This document shows positions 1 to 6,439 of a stretch of 6,901 bases of DNA, one piece after another. The notes under the pieces are model-generated. The model had not been told where the DNA came from, did no database searches, and saw only the letters and a program-made list of their open reading frames with translations. The DNA lies in assembly GCA_018894445.1 (NCBI GenBank), contig JAHIPJ010000174.1:1-6901 (forward strand). The letters run 5' to 3'. Within the stretch, counting starts at the first letter, position 1. Each line of letters starts with the position of its first letter. The stretch comes from Actinomycetota bacterium (GTDB lineage: Bacteria; Actinomycetota; Humimicrobiia; Humimicrobiales; Humimicrobiaceae). Position numbers and translations under genes: made by a program.

Positions 1-754
1 AATTTTCTACTTTTCTTATGGCTTTACTTCTACCCGGTTTTATTCCTTCAGGCATCCTGTCCCATAATTTAAAGACACCATTTAATAAAATAAATATATT
101 TTTCAAACTATAAAAATCTTTTACCTTATCAGGTTCAGGATTATCGATTCTTTCAGGGTTTACATACAATTCAAATATGTTTTCTTCCTCTTTGATTCTA
201 AAGACAGGCTTTAAGGTAATTATTATGCTAAATGCCATAATTGTAGCCCTGGCCCAGCTGGCAAAATCGTAAATGTTTATATAAAACCATCGGGGAAGAA
301 ATATAATTTCCGGAGGAATTTCCGGTATTCCTTTCCATGAGTACTGGCCAAACAGTGCCAGAATAATCCTGGTATAGGTGTTGTTATTCTCAATACCGCC
401 ATTTTCAAGGATAAACTTTCTTGCTTTTTCCATACGCCCTTCCTGTGGTGACAGGCCGCACATTTTAAGACAAAAATAAGTTTTTACAGTTACATCCAGG
501 CTTCCCTTTCCTTTCCAGAATAAACTCCAGGACCCGTCACTGTTTTGATTATCCATAAAGTAATTTACAGCTTTTTTTTCTCTTTCTCTGTCACCAATTC
601 CAATTATTCTTCCAAGTATAATAAAATCAGCTACTACACTTACATCAGCTTCCAATACTCCCATCCAGTAGCCATCAGCATGCTGTCTCGAAAGCAAATA
701 TTCCTGTGAAGAGCTGATACACTCTACTATTTTTTTTATATCAATTTTTAACAT
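1..754 (-). CDS. shc: Squalene-hopene cyclase, N-terminal part (runs off left edge)
   Basis: The visible 251 codons are the N-terminal part of a triterpene cyclase, which turns squalene into hopene/hopanol in a membrane-associated reaction. Full-length family members have roughly 630-680 residues, so more than half, including the catalytic DxDD motif, lies outside the window. Two QW-type repeats are visible (QHADGYW at residues 24-30 and QNSDGSW at 70-76). The family-typical block LPRWFYINIYDFASWARAT (residues 153-171) and ILALFGQY (131-138) are well conserved. The ATG at 754 lies inside the 3' end of hpnA, overlapping it by 14 bp, with only a weak ribosome-binding site, so translation is probably coupled to hpnA. 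A sporulenol or tetraprenyl-curcumene cyclase is the alternative in low-GC Gram-positives, but the hpnA/hpnH neighbours favour hopanoid synthesis. Confidence 0.93.
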   Translation of the reverse strand, partial: MLKIDIKKIVECISSSQEYLLSRQHADGYWMGVLEADVSVVADFIILGRIIGIGDREREKKAVNYFMDNQNSDGSWSLFWKGKGSLDVTVKTYFCLKMCGLSPQEGRMEKARKFILENGGIENNNTYTRIILALFGQYSWKGIPEIPPEIIFLPRWFYINIYDFASWARATIMAFSIIITLKPVFRIKEEENIFELYVNPERIDNPEPDKVKDFYSLKNIFILLNGVFKLWDRMPEGIKPGRSKAIRKVEN

Positions 755-1733
755 ACCCATTTTCTCTGAACCACTTTATAGATTTTTCAAAAGCTATCTC
801 CACAGAAGTTTGCGGAAGTCCTAATTCATAAATAGCTTTACTGCAGTCAAAATATCTGAATTTACGAGCAGTTTTTACTGCAGCTACAGGTATTGCCGGA
901 TGTTTCTTTAAAATTTTACCGGATATGAACTCATCTATGTAAGCAGCAGTCATTGCCAGCCATAGCGGTATCTGCACCTTTGGAGGATTCATTCCGGTAA
1001 TACCGGCAATAATCTCCAGTATTTGCTTCAATGACAAATTTTTATTGCCCAGTAAGTATCTCTCGCCAATTTTTCCCTTCTCGAATGCCAGAAGATGTCC
1101 CAGGGCAACATCTTCAACATCTATTATATTAAGACCAGTATTAACATATGCAGGTATTTTCCCATTAAGAAAATCCAGCACTATCTTACCTGTAGGAGTG
1201 GGTTTTATATCGCCGGAACCGATAGGGGTGGTGGGGTTTACAATAACTATAGGATAATTACGTTTACAAAACTCCAGTACTTCCATTTCAGCCAGTAATT
1301 TTGATCTTTTATAATCTCCTGCCAATTCATATAAATTACTCATTTCTCCTTCGCACCCAAGTTTACCATTACCTGAAATCTTAATTGTAGATTCACTGCT
1401 GGTATAAACTATTTTATAAACGCCTGCCTCGGCTGCCGCCTGAATAATATTTTTAGTACCCTCAACATTTGTTTCATAAAACTCCCCCGGATAAGGTGAC
1501 CAGAAACTATAACTCGCAGCAACATGGAATAATCCCTTACAGCCTTTAATTGCTTTTTTAAGTGATTCTTTGTTTCTTAAATCCCCATAAAAAATCTCCA
1601 GCGGAAGACCCCTAATATTCAATTTATTGCTGCTTTCTCTTATAAGCGCATTCACCTCAAATCCGGCTTCAATTAATTTTTTTGCCACATTGCTACCAAT
1701 AAATCCTGTTGCTCCGGTAACTAAAACTCTCAT
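741..1733 (-). CDS. hpnA: Hopanoid-associated NAD-dependent epimerase/dehydratase family protein HpnA
   Basis: This 330-residue extended SDR protein has the N-terminal Rossmann motif GATGFIG (GxxGxxG, residues 7-13). The catalytic YxxxK is visible as YKRSK (Y141, K145) with the preceding TSS at 111-113. The stretch VNPTTPIGSGDIKPTPTGKI is characteristic of the hopanoid-associated sugar epimerase family, as is the AASYSFWSPYPGEFYETNVEGTKN region (residues 72-95). Family members sit in hopanoid clusters and probably act on a sugar or a side chain of extended hopanoids; I know of no settled biochemical role. The ATG at 1733 is 1 bp after the hpnH stop, with GGAG about 8 bp upstream inside the end of hpnH. 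Its TGA overlaps the cyclase start. No frameshift or missing catalytic residue is seen. Confidence 0.92.
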   Translation of the reverse strand: MRVLVTGATGFIGSNVAKKLIEAGFEVNALIRESSNKLNIRGLPLEIFYGDLRNKESLKKAIKGCKGLFHVAASYSFWSPYPGEFYETNVEGTKNIIQAAAEAGVYKIVYTSSESTIKISGNGKLGCEGEMSNLYELAGDYKRSKLLAEMEVLEFCKRNYPIVIVNPTTPIGSGDIKPTPTGKIVLDFLNGKIPAYVNTGLNIIDVEDVALGHLLAFEKGKIGERYLLGNKNLSLKQILEIIAGITGMNPPKVQIPLWLAMTAAYIDEFISGKILKKHPAIPVAAVKTARKFRYFDCSKAIYELGLPQTSVEIAFEKSIKWFRENGYVKN

Positions 1734-1734
1734 A

Positions 1735-2739
1735 TTAACTTCTCCCGGTAATATTCCATCTGACTACTCTCAGTAAATCGGTTAAATTTATGCTTCCCAG
1801 TATTGAACTTGCTTCATATCCGCAATGCACCATGCAGTTTTTACATCTGGGATCTTTTCCCACCCCATAATTATCCCATCCAGTCCCTTCAAGCATTTCC
1901 TTATAACTTGTATAATGCTTATCTGTTATGAGATAACATGGACTTTTCCAGCCTTTTGGATTTACTGTGGGATTAGCCCAGGGCATACACTGCAGGTCCC
2001 GTCTTCCCATAAGGAATTCCCAATAAATTGGAGTATTGTATAATCTCGATCCATTTAAATTCTCATAAATCTTTTTAAACACTCCATTTATTTCTTTTCT
2101 ACTTAAAAAACTATCCCTACTTAAGACCTCATAACTGAATGCCGGAGAAACCATAATCCCATCAGTTCTGATTTCTTTAAGCAGTCCAAATAAATTTGAA
2201 ATTTCCTCAGTATCTGTATTCTTATAAATTGTAGTATTGGTTCTGACCGCAAAATTCATCTTTTTTGCTTTTCTGATTCCCCTGATAGCTTTGCTAAAAA
2301 CATTTTTTCTTCCCGTAATTGAATCATGGGTCTTTGACATGCCATCCAGATGAACTACGATACTTAATCTGTGGTCAGGCTTTATTTCATCTAAAAAATC
2401 TTCAAGCAGAAGACCATTGGTACACAAATAAACAAAAAATTTTTCACCTATTAGATTTGATATTATTTTCTTTATCTCTGGATGCAGAAGAGGCTCTCCC
2501 CCGGTTATTGATACTATAGGAGCTCCCGCCTGTCTGGCTGCATCCATGCATTCTTCAACTGATAAAACCTTATTTAAAATATCCTTATATTCTTGAATCC
2601 TCCCGCATCCCAGGCATGAAAGATTGCACCTGAAAAGTGGCTCCATCATTAACACAAAAGGGAATTTTTCCTTTTTTCTCATTAAATTTAAAGTTATATA
2701 CTTGGTTAATCGCCATGACAAATTAAAAGAATAAATCAT
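1735..2739 (-). CDS. hpnH: Hopanoid biosynthesis radical SAM protein HpnH (adenosylhopane synthase)
   Basis: This 334-residue radical SAM enzyme is assigned to HpnH, which adds a 5'-deoxyadenosyl radical to a hopene to give adenosylhopane, the first step to C35 extended hopanoids. The [4Fe-4S]/SAM motif is C38-x3-C42-x2-C45 in EPLFRCNLSCLGCGRIQ, the spacing typical of the family. GGEP lies at residues 80-83. Additional C-terminal cysteines (C251, C268, C299, C302, C306) include the conserved DPRCKNCMVHCGYEASS block near residue 296. Length matches HpnH. The ATG at 2739 overlaps the fni stop as ATGA, with GAGG about 12 bp upstream. A later Met21 is possible, but the N-terminal stretch resembles that of other HpnH proteins. 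HpnG, which acts next on adenosylhopane, is not in the window. Confidence 0.94.
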   Translation of the reverse strand: MIYSFNLSWRLTKYITLNLMRKKEKFPFVLMMEPLFRCNLSCLGCGRIQEYKDILNKVLSVEECMDAARQAGAPIVSITGGEPLLHPEIKKIISNLIGEKFFVYLCTNGLLLEDFLDEIKPDHRLSIVVHLDGMSKTHDSITGRKNVFSKAIRGIRKAKKMNFAVRTNTTIYKNTDTEEISNLFGLLKEIRTDGIMVSPAFSYEVLSRDSFLSRKEINGVFKKIYENLNGSRLYNTPIYWEFLMGRRDLQCMPWANPTVNPKGWKSPCYLITDKHYTSYKEMLEGTGWDNYGVGKDPRCKNCMVHCGYEASSILGSINLTDLLRVVRWNITGRS

Positions 2740-3806
2740 TGCTTAAAGTTACCTCTTTTTAATAAATGAGTCTTTTTAAGTTCATCTACCCTCAAAGCTC
2801 CTATTCCAAACATAGCAATTCGAAGCCCCACTTCAATTTCTTTTATAAAATTAATACAGGACTGGGTAGATTCATTTATCTTTTCCAGCAAAGGCAAGGC
2901 AATTCCTACCAGATCCGCACCCAGAGCAATCGCCTTTGCCACATCAATACCACTTCTAATGCCCCCACTGGCAATTATAGGAATTTTTGGCTTAAGTTCT
3001 CTCACCATTTCTATGCTTTCCGAAGTCGGTATTCCCCAGCAATCAAAATCTTCAGCTACTTTCTTAAGCATTTTGTCTTGAGATCTGATTTTCTCTATTT
3101 CAATCCATGAAGTACCTCCGGCTCCGCCTATATCTATTCCGCTTACTCCAGCCTTAATCAACTTATGGGCAACAGTTTTTGAAATGCCAAAACCTACTTC
3201 TCTCACTATTACAGGACACCTAAGACTGCCACAAATATAATTAATCTTAGACAGCAGATTTTTAAAATTGTGATTTCCTTCATGTTGAAATGCTTCCTGA
3301 AGCGGATTTAAGTGAAGCATAAGTCCATCTGCTTTAATCATATTTATTGCAGCCTTACATTCTCTTATGCCGAATCCATAATTAAGCTGTACCGCTCCAA
3401 TATTGGCAAATAATAAGATATCGGGTGCTATATCTCTGACCTCATAAGTACTGCCTGATTTCATTTGCTCAATGGCAATTCTCTGTGACCCCACTCCCAT
3501 AGCTATGCCCACTACCTGAGCTACTTTTGCCAATTCCTTGTTAATCTTTTCACTTTTTTCAACCCCTCCTGTAAGTGGTGAAATCATTAAAGGAAGATTT
3601 AATTTTTTTCCAAATATAGAGATTGACAGGTCAATTTCATTTAAGTCAATCTCCGGAAGTGCCTGGTGAATAAAATAATATTTTTCAAATCCGGTACTGA
3701 TTTTTTTAGCTTGAATATCGCAATTTAGGCTTATATCCAGATGCTGCTTCTTTCTTACACTATTAATACCGTCATCTATATTCTTTTCTTTAGTCTTATA
3801 AATCAT
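2736..3806 (-). CDS. fni: Type 2 isopentenyl-diphosphate delta-isomerase (FMN-dependent)
   Basis: This cytosolic flavoenzyme interconverts isopentenyl and dimethylallyl diphosphate using reduced FMN. The 356-residue length is normal for the family. Visible signatures are RKKQHLDI (residues 18-25), MGVGSQR (103-109), HLNPLQE (165-171, with the conserved catalytic-site Gln170), GGAGGTSW (227-234) and the phosphate-binding SGGIRSG (280-286) of the TIM-barrel fold. The ATG at 3806 has AAGG 7 bp upstream and follows the prenyl synthase stop by 9 bp. It overlaps hpnH by 4 bp. Its placement between a prenyl synthase and hopanoid genes suggests it supplies the DMAPP/IPP balance for triterpene synthesis. 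The type 1 isomerase is ruled out by the fold signatures. Confidence 0.96.
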   Translation of the reverse strand: MIYKTKEKNIDDGINSVRKKQHLDISLNCDIQAKKISTGFEKYYFIHQALPEIDLNEIDLSISIFGKKLNLPLMISPLTGGVEKSEKINKELAKVAQVVGIAMGVGSQRIAIEQMKSGSTYEVRDIAPDILLFANIGAVQLNYGFGIRECKAAINMIKADGLMLHLNPLQEAFQHEGNHNFKNLLSKINYICGSLRCPVIVREVGFGISKTVAHKLIKAGVSGIDIGGAGGTSWIEIEKIRSQDKMLKKVAEDFDCWGIPTSESIEMVRELKPKIPIIASGGIRSGIDVAKAIALGADLVGIALPLLEKINESTQSCINFIKEIEVGLRIAMFGIGALRVDELKKTHLLKRGNFKQ

Positions 3807-3815
3807 ATTAAAACC

Positions 3816-4841
3816 TTAAAAATCTCTTTTAATAAGGAAGCGGGAAATCTCTTTAAAATGACTGACTTTATCAGAGAAAATTGGTAAATTTTTTATTTCC
3901 TTTAAAGCAAGCTGGTAGTATTCTATGGATTTTTCTTCACAGAATCTTTTCGAACCTATATCATTCAGTAATGACAGAATATAACCTATATTTCTTTCAG
4001 ATATTCTCTTTTTACTGTATATTTTTAGCAGTCTTTCTTTGGTCTTTTTATTCGAAACCTGGAGGCAAAATACAATAGGTAAAGTTTTTTTCCTTTTTCT
4101 TATATCATTTCCCTGTGGTTTTCCTGTCTTTGTATTGTTTCCCCATATTCCCAGAATATCATCTCTTATTTGAAATGCTAATCCTAAATACCTTCCAAAT
4201 TTCTCAAAAGGTTCCAGTTTACTTTTTTCAATATTCAGTACTGCACCTATTTTTAATGCCCCCTCAATTAATGCTGAAGTCTTTTTTTCAATCATTTCCA
4301 GATAATTTTCAATAGTTATATCCGACCGATTCTCAAAATTAATATCTAAAAACTGTCCTTCAATCATTTTCAGGCAACTGTTATTCAAAATCTCAAAAAC
4401 TTCTACCTGTTTATCAGAAGAAATATTATAATCTCCAAGCTTAGCTACAGATAAACTTGCCAGCACTTTTAAAGCCGAACCAGCATTTATGGCCTGGGGC
4501 TTTCCCCATATACTCCAGACGGTGGGGCGGTGCCTTCTCTGCTTATCATCATCCTGGATATCATCATGAACCAGGGAATAATTATGAATAAGCTCTATAG
4601 CAGCCGCCAGAGGGAGCGCCTTTCTGAAATCACCATCCAGGGATTCACAGGCAAGAAGACATAAAGTTGCTCTCAACTTTTTCCCGCTATTATTACTAAT
4701 ATTATCACCCCGGTTATTAATCCAGCCCAAGTGATATCGCATCATATCGTAAAGAAATAAGTTTCTATTATCAAAAAGGGATTTAAGTTCCTCTTCAATG
4801 TATGGATAGTATCTATTAAATATTTCGGGTAACTTTACCAA
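3816..4841 (-). CDS. Short-chain polyprenyl diphosphate synthase (FPP/GGPP synthase family)
   Basis: This 341-residue trans-isoprenyl diphosphate synthase condenses IPP with allylic diphosphates. The first aspartate-rich motif is DDIQD (D93, D94, D97), followed by RRHRPTVW. The second is FQIRDDILG (D227, D228), a DDxxG variant followed by IWGNNTKTGKP and KRKKTLP, the pattern seen in many actinobacterial and cyanobacterial GGPP-type synthases. GKKLR (53-57) and KKTSALIEGA (186-195) are also conserved. Position -5 before the first Asp is Tyr88 and -4 is Ser89, with no two-residue insertion in the motif. This fits a C15 or C20 product but does not decide between them. In this operon FPP, the squalene precursor, is the natural inference. 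It starts at TTG (4841), supported by AGGTGA just upstream. Confidence 0.92.
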   Translation of the reverse strand: MVKLPEIFNRYYPYIEEELKSLFDNRNLFLYDMMRYHLGWINNRGDNISNNSGKKLRATLCLLACESLDGDFRKALPLAAAIELIHNYSLVHDDIQDDDKQRRHRPTVWSIWGKPQAINAGSALKVLASLSVAKLGDYNISSDKQVEVFEILNNSCLKMIEGQFLDINFENRSDITIENYLEMIEKKTSALIEGALKIGAVLNIEKSKLEPFEKFGRYLGLAFQIRDDILGIWGNNTKTGKPQGNDIRKRKKTLPIVFCLQVSNKKTKERLLKIYSKKRISERNIGYILSLLNDIGSKRFCEEKSIEYYQLALKEIKNLPIFSDKVSHFKEISRFLIKRDF

Positions 4842-4845
4842 AATG

Positions 4846-4851
4846 TCACCT
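4846..4851 (-). promoter_or_regulatory. Ribosome-binding site for the TTG-started prenyl synthase
   Basis: On the minus strand AGGTGA lies 4 bp before the TTG at 4841. This is the normal register for the 3' part of an AAGGAGGTGA-type site. No in-frame ATG occurs until Met33-34, which would remove a conserved N-terminal region, so this site decides in favour of the TTG start. Confidence 0.6.
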
Positions 4852-4854
4852 ATT

Positions 4855-5889
4855 TTAAATTACTAAATTATCCTGCAGCTTCCTAAGCCGTAAGATCATA
4901 GAATCTTCAACTAAATTTACATCACTGTATTTTAGGATTTTATCTTTTTTTATATCACACTTAAGTGTACAACTCTCACTTAATCCTATCGGAAGAAGTC
5001 CTTCTTTTCTTGCAGTATCATACAATTCTATTAGTCCATACACTGTATATCCGCCTATGCCGTCCAAAACTTCTCCGCACTTTAAATCTCTCTTTACTGC
5101 AGTTACAACCTCGGAAACTAATCCGTTTGATGGAATAATAGTAGGCTCCCCATAAAAATAAGCCTGTGCAATAGACATTGGCGCTTCTATACTGGTTAGA
5201 TGATATGGCCGGTACAGTAAATAATTAGGACCATCTCCAAACAAAAGGTACTTCAACTCATCTCTTATTATTTGCTGAGCAGATGTATAAATTAAAAATA
5301 CTCCTGGAGCTACATCACCTATAGCAAAATCCACCACTCCTTTTTTATCCAGAATTCCTCCATCTTTTTTCAAACTAAAAATTTTTGTCAAATCGCATAC
5401 GTTGACTTTCGGGCCGTGCATCCCTCTGCAGTCAGGTATCATTCCTGTGGCATTAGAAAAGCAGGCCATCTCCACCATAGATTTGGTGCCATCCACAAAT
5501 GAAGTCATCATTCGGGGACTGGTGCCTTTGCTTTTAGAATACGCTTTTAATGTGGTGGGGTTAGCAGTCTTATCCAAAGGATTATTTTTCCCTTTTCCGG
5601 CTGCAATAACCTCCAGATTCAAAACAGATGCAAAATCATAAAGCTCCTTTAATGCAGCCGGTTCATCGCCGGCAGAAACAGTATATACCACACCGGCATT
5701 GTCTGCTGACTTCTTAAGCAGAGGGCCTATAGTAGTGTCTGCTTCTACATTTAAAGTAACAATATGTTTCCCATTATTTATAGAATTAAAGGCAATATAA
5801 GCTCCTGCTTCCGGGCTTCCGGTTATATCTACCACTACATCTATCTGGTCTATTTCAAACAATAAAGAAAGATCATCAATAATAATAAC
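4855..5889 (-). pseudogene. 5'-truncated COG4091 (homoserine-dehydrogenase-like, SAF domain) oxidoreductase; possible DRL-type enzyme
   Basis: The frame encodes the C-terminal ~345 residues of a COG4091 protein, an NAD(P)-dependent oxidoreductase family with a homoserine-dehydrogenase-like fold and a C-terminal SAF domain. Counting from a TTG at 5862, conserved blocks are IDVVVDITGSPEAGA (residues 7-21), NGKHIVTLNVEADTTIGPLL (30-49), SAGDEPAA (63-70), FGDGPNYLLYRPYHLTSIEAP (208-228) and the SAF region KRDLKCGEVLDG to LPIGLSE (257-296). Family members have about 430-440 residues. Homology continues upstream of the TTG (VIIIDDLSLL) to about 5890 and then ends at an inverted repeat, with an in-frame TAA at 5926-5928. 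The glycine-rich nucleotide-binding loop is missing and no ribosome-binding site precedes the TTG, so a working enzyme is unlikely. The stop is 13 bp before the prenyl synthase start. The Brucella MEP-pathway enzyme DRL belongs to this broad family, so an isoprenoid role for the intact ancestor is plausible but inferred. Confidence 0.75.
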
Positions 5890-5890
5890 C

Positions 5891-5909
5891 TTTCTGAACT
5901 CAGGACATT
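5891..5909 (+). repeat. Left terminal inverted repeat of the 174-bp element
   Basis: The sequence TTTCTGAACTCAGGACATT matches the reverse complement of 6046-6064 at 18 of 19 positions; the one difference is the eighth base (A versus C). Confidence 0.75.
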
Positions 5910-6045
5910 CGCCTATTTTGGGGAATTAGAGGCAATAAAATAAGAAAGATTTTCTTGACGTGCTACCTCTCATGTGGTGCAAATATATTAGAAATTTTGG
6001 AAAAGAATGATTTGGCTTTACTTTTCAATTTGCCTCAGAAATGTA

Positions 6046-6064
6046 AATGTCCTGAGGTCAGAAA
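6046..6064 (-). repeat. Right terminal inverted repeat of the 174-bp element
   Basis: Read on the minus strand it is TTTCTGACCTCAGGACATT, the partner of 5891-5909. Just inside, CCTCAG (6033-6038) and CTGAGG (6052-6057) form a further small dyad that overlaps this repeat, which may be a protein-binding arrangement at the element end. Confidence 0.75.
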
Positions 6065-6255
6065 TTTTTGAATTAAAAGAATTTGCCACCAAAACTTGAA
6101 ATTGTCAAAGATCACATCACTGCGAAGCCGCTCCAATTTTTGGGGGCTTGCTGTCGTCACCGCAGGCGGTGAAATACGTTCGAACTATTTTCAATATAGA
6201 GCACCCCATACTACAACATATTGTGCTTACCCCAGTCAAGGGGATACCCCCCAAA

Positions 6256-6293
6256 ATAATTATAAATGCCATTTAACGGCATTATATAATTAT
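6256..6293. repeat. Long stem-loop (15-bp stem with one bulge)
   Basis: ATAATTATA (6256-6264) plus AATGCC (6265-6270) pair with GGCATT (6278-6283) plus TATAATTAT (6285-6293), around a 7-base loop and with a single unpaired A at 6284. The stem is mostly A/T with a short GC core. There is no T-run right after it, so it is not a canonical terminator. It may belong to a mobile-element end or be an RNA structure. Confidence 0.5.
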
Positions 6294-6298
6294 CTTCG

Positions 6299-6325
6299 AA
6301 AAGTTTGTTTTTTTAGCAAACTTTT
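6299..6325 (+). terminator. AT-rich stem-loop, possible intrinsic terminator
   Basis: AAAAGTTTG (6299-6307) and CAAACTTTT (6317-6325) form a perfect 9-bp stem around a 9-base T-rich loop, and the plus-strand 3' arm ends in a run of five T. It could stop rightward transcripts before the promoter at 6371-6399, although the stem is weak in GC and no intact rightward gene precedes it. Confidence 0.35.
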
Positions 6326-6347
6326 TAGTGATGACCTTACAATCATA

Positions 6348-6363
6348 AGTGTTTCAAAGCACT
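6348..6363. promoter_or_regulatory. Small dyad upstream of the DUF4153 promoter
   Basis: AGTGTTTCAAAGCACT is symmetric apart from one T/G pair and lies 7 bp upstream of the proposed -35 element. Its position suits a regulator-binding site, but a 16-bp imperfect dyad in AT-rich DNA can arise by chance. Confidence 0.2.
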
Positions 6364-6370
6364 ATTTTTG

Positions 6371-6399
6371 ATTACAGCTCTGCTGCGGTATGATATAAT
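6371..6399 (+). promoter_or_regulatory. Extended -10 promoter for the DUF4153 gene
   Basis: TGATATAAT (6391-6399) is a perfect extended -10 (TGnTATAAT). A weak -35 candidate, ATTACA (6371-6376), matches TTGACA at 4 of 6 positions with a 17-bp spacer. The start would be near 6405, giving a leader of about 35 bases. This is a housekeeping-sigma type promoter. Confidence 0.65.
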
Positions 6400-6424
6400 A
6401 CGGATAAGAATTAATTTTGCCAAA

Positions 6425-6433
6425 AAGGAGGTG
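6425..6433 (+). promoter_or_regulatory. Strong ribosome-binding site for the DUF4153 gene
   Basis: AAGGAGGTG is a full match to the anti-Shine-Dalgarno complement and lies 6 bp before the ATG at 6440, fixing the start of the rightward gene. Confidence 0.8.
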
Positions 6434-6439
6434 GTCATC

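Larger units (their letters stand above)
5891..6064. mobile_element. 174-bp inverted-repeat-bounded element (MITE-like or IS remnant)
   Basis: The segment is bounded by 19-bp inverted repeats identical at 18 positions. A second, shorter inverted block (GAGGCAA followed by A-rich sequence) lies further in on both sides, at offsets of about 39 and 29 bp. There is no coding frame of note inside. Its left end coincides with the point where homology of the neighbouring COG4091 gene stops, as expected for an insertion or for a deletion next to one. No convincing target-site duplication is visible, and the missing 5' part of the gene is not found on the other side, so a later rearrangement is likely. 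I cannot name the IS family. Confidence 0.55.
6065..6439. other. Gene-poor intergenic region left of the DUF4153 gene
   Basis: No convincing gene is seen on either strand. A 91-codon plus-strand frame (6096-6371) starts at TTG without a ribosome-binding site and resembles nothing I know. Short G/C-rich palindromic pieces occur (CACCGCAGGCGGTG near 6159-6172; CCCC/GGGG near 6230-6243), unlike the AT-rich surroundings, and could be decayed mobile DNA. The right half carries two stem-loops, a small dyad, a promoter and a ribosome-binding site, listed separately. No glycine-rich Rossmann motif that could be the lost start of the COG4091 gene was found. Confidence 0.6.

Noticed and set aside
2766..3110. 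114-codon plus-strand frame opposite fni
   Set aside because: It is a shadow of the strongly supported fni gene, without a family signature.
5955..5989. TTGACG followed by TATATT inside the 174-bp element, as a rightward promoter
   Set aside because: The spacer is 23 bp, too long for a normal promoter, and no gene lies directly downstream.
6084..6108. Minus-strand TTGACA as a -35 for the leftward operon
   Set aside because: At a 17-bp spacing the -10 would be CAAATT (3 of 6 matches), so no convincing promoter for the operon is visible.
6159..6172. CACCGC-AG-GCGGTG palindrome as a hairpin
   Set aside because: The 2-base loop is too small for the full stem; it is more likely a chance palindrome or a binding-site remnant, with no supporting context.
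6121..6200. Minus-strand fragment YFTACGDDSKPPKIG that faintly recalls the C-terminal tail of TnpB-type proteins
   Set aside because: Only about 20 residues fit, no upstream zinc-finger or RuvC motif is present, and the similarity is too weak to call a TnpB remnant or a guide RNA.
6096..6371. 91-codon plus-strand open frame
   Set aside because: It starts at TTG without a ribosome-binding site, spans both stem-loops, has no recognisable motif, and overlaps the region of palindromic debris.
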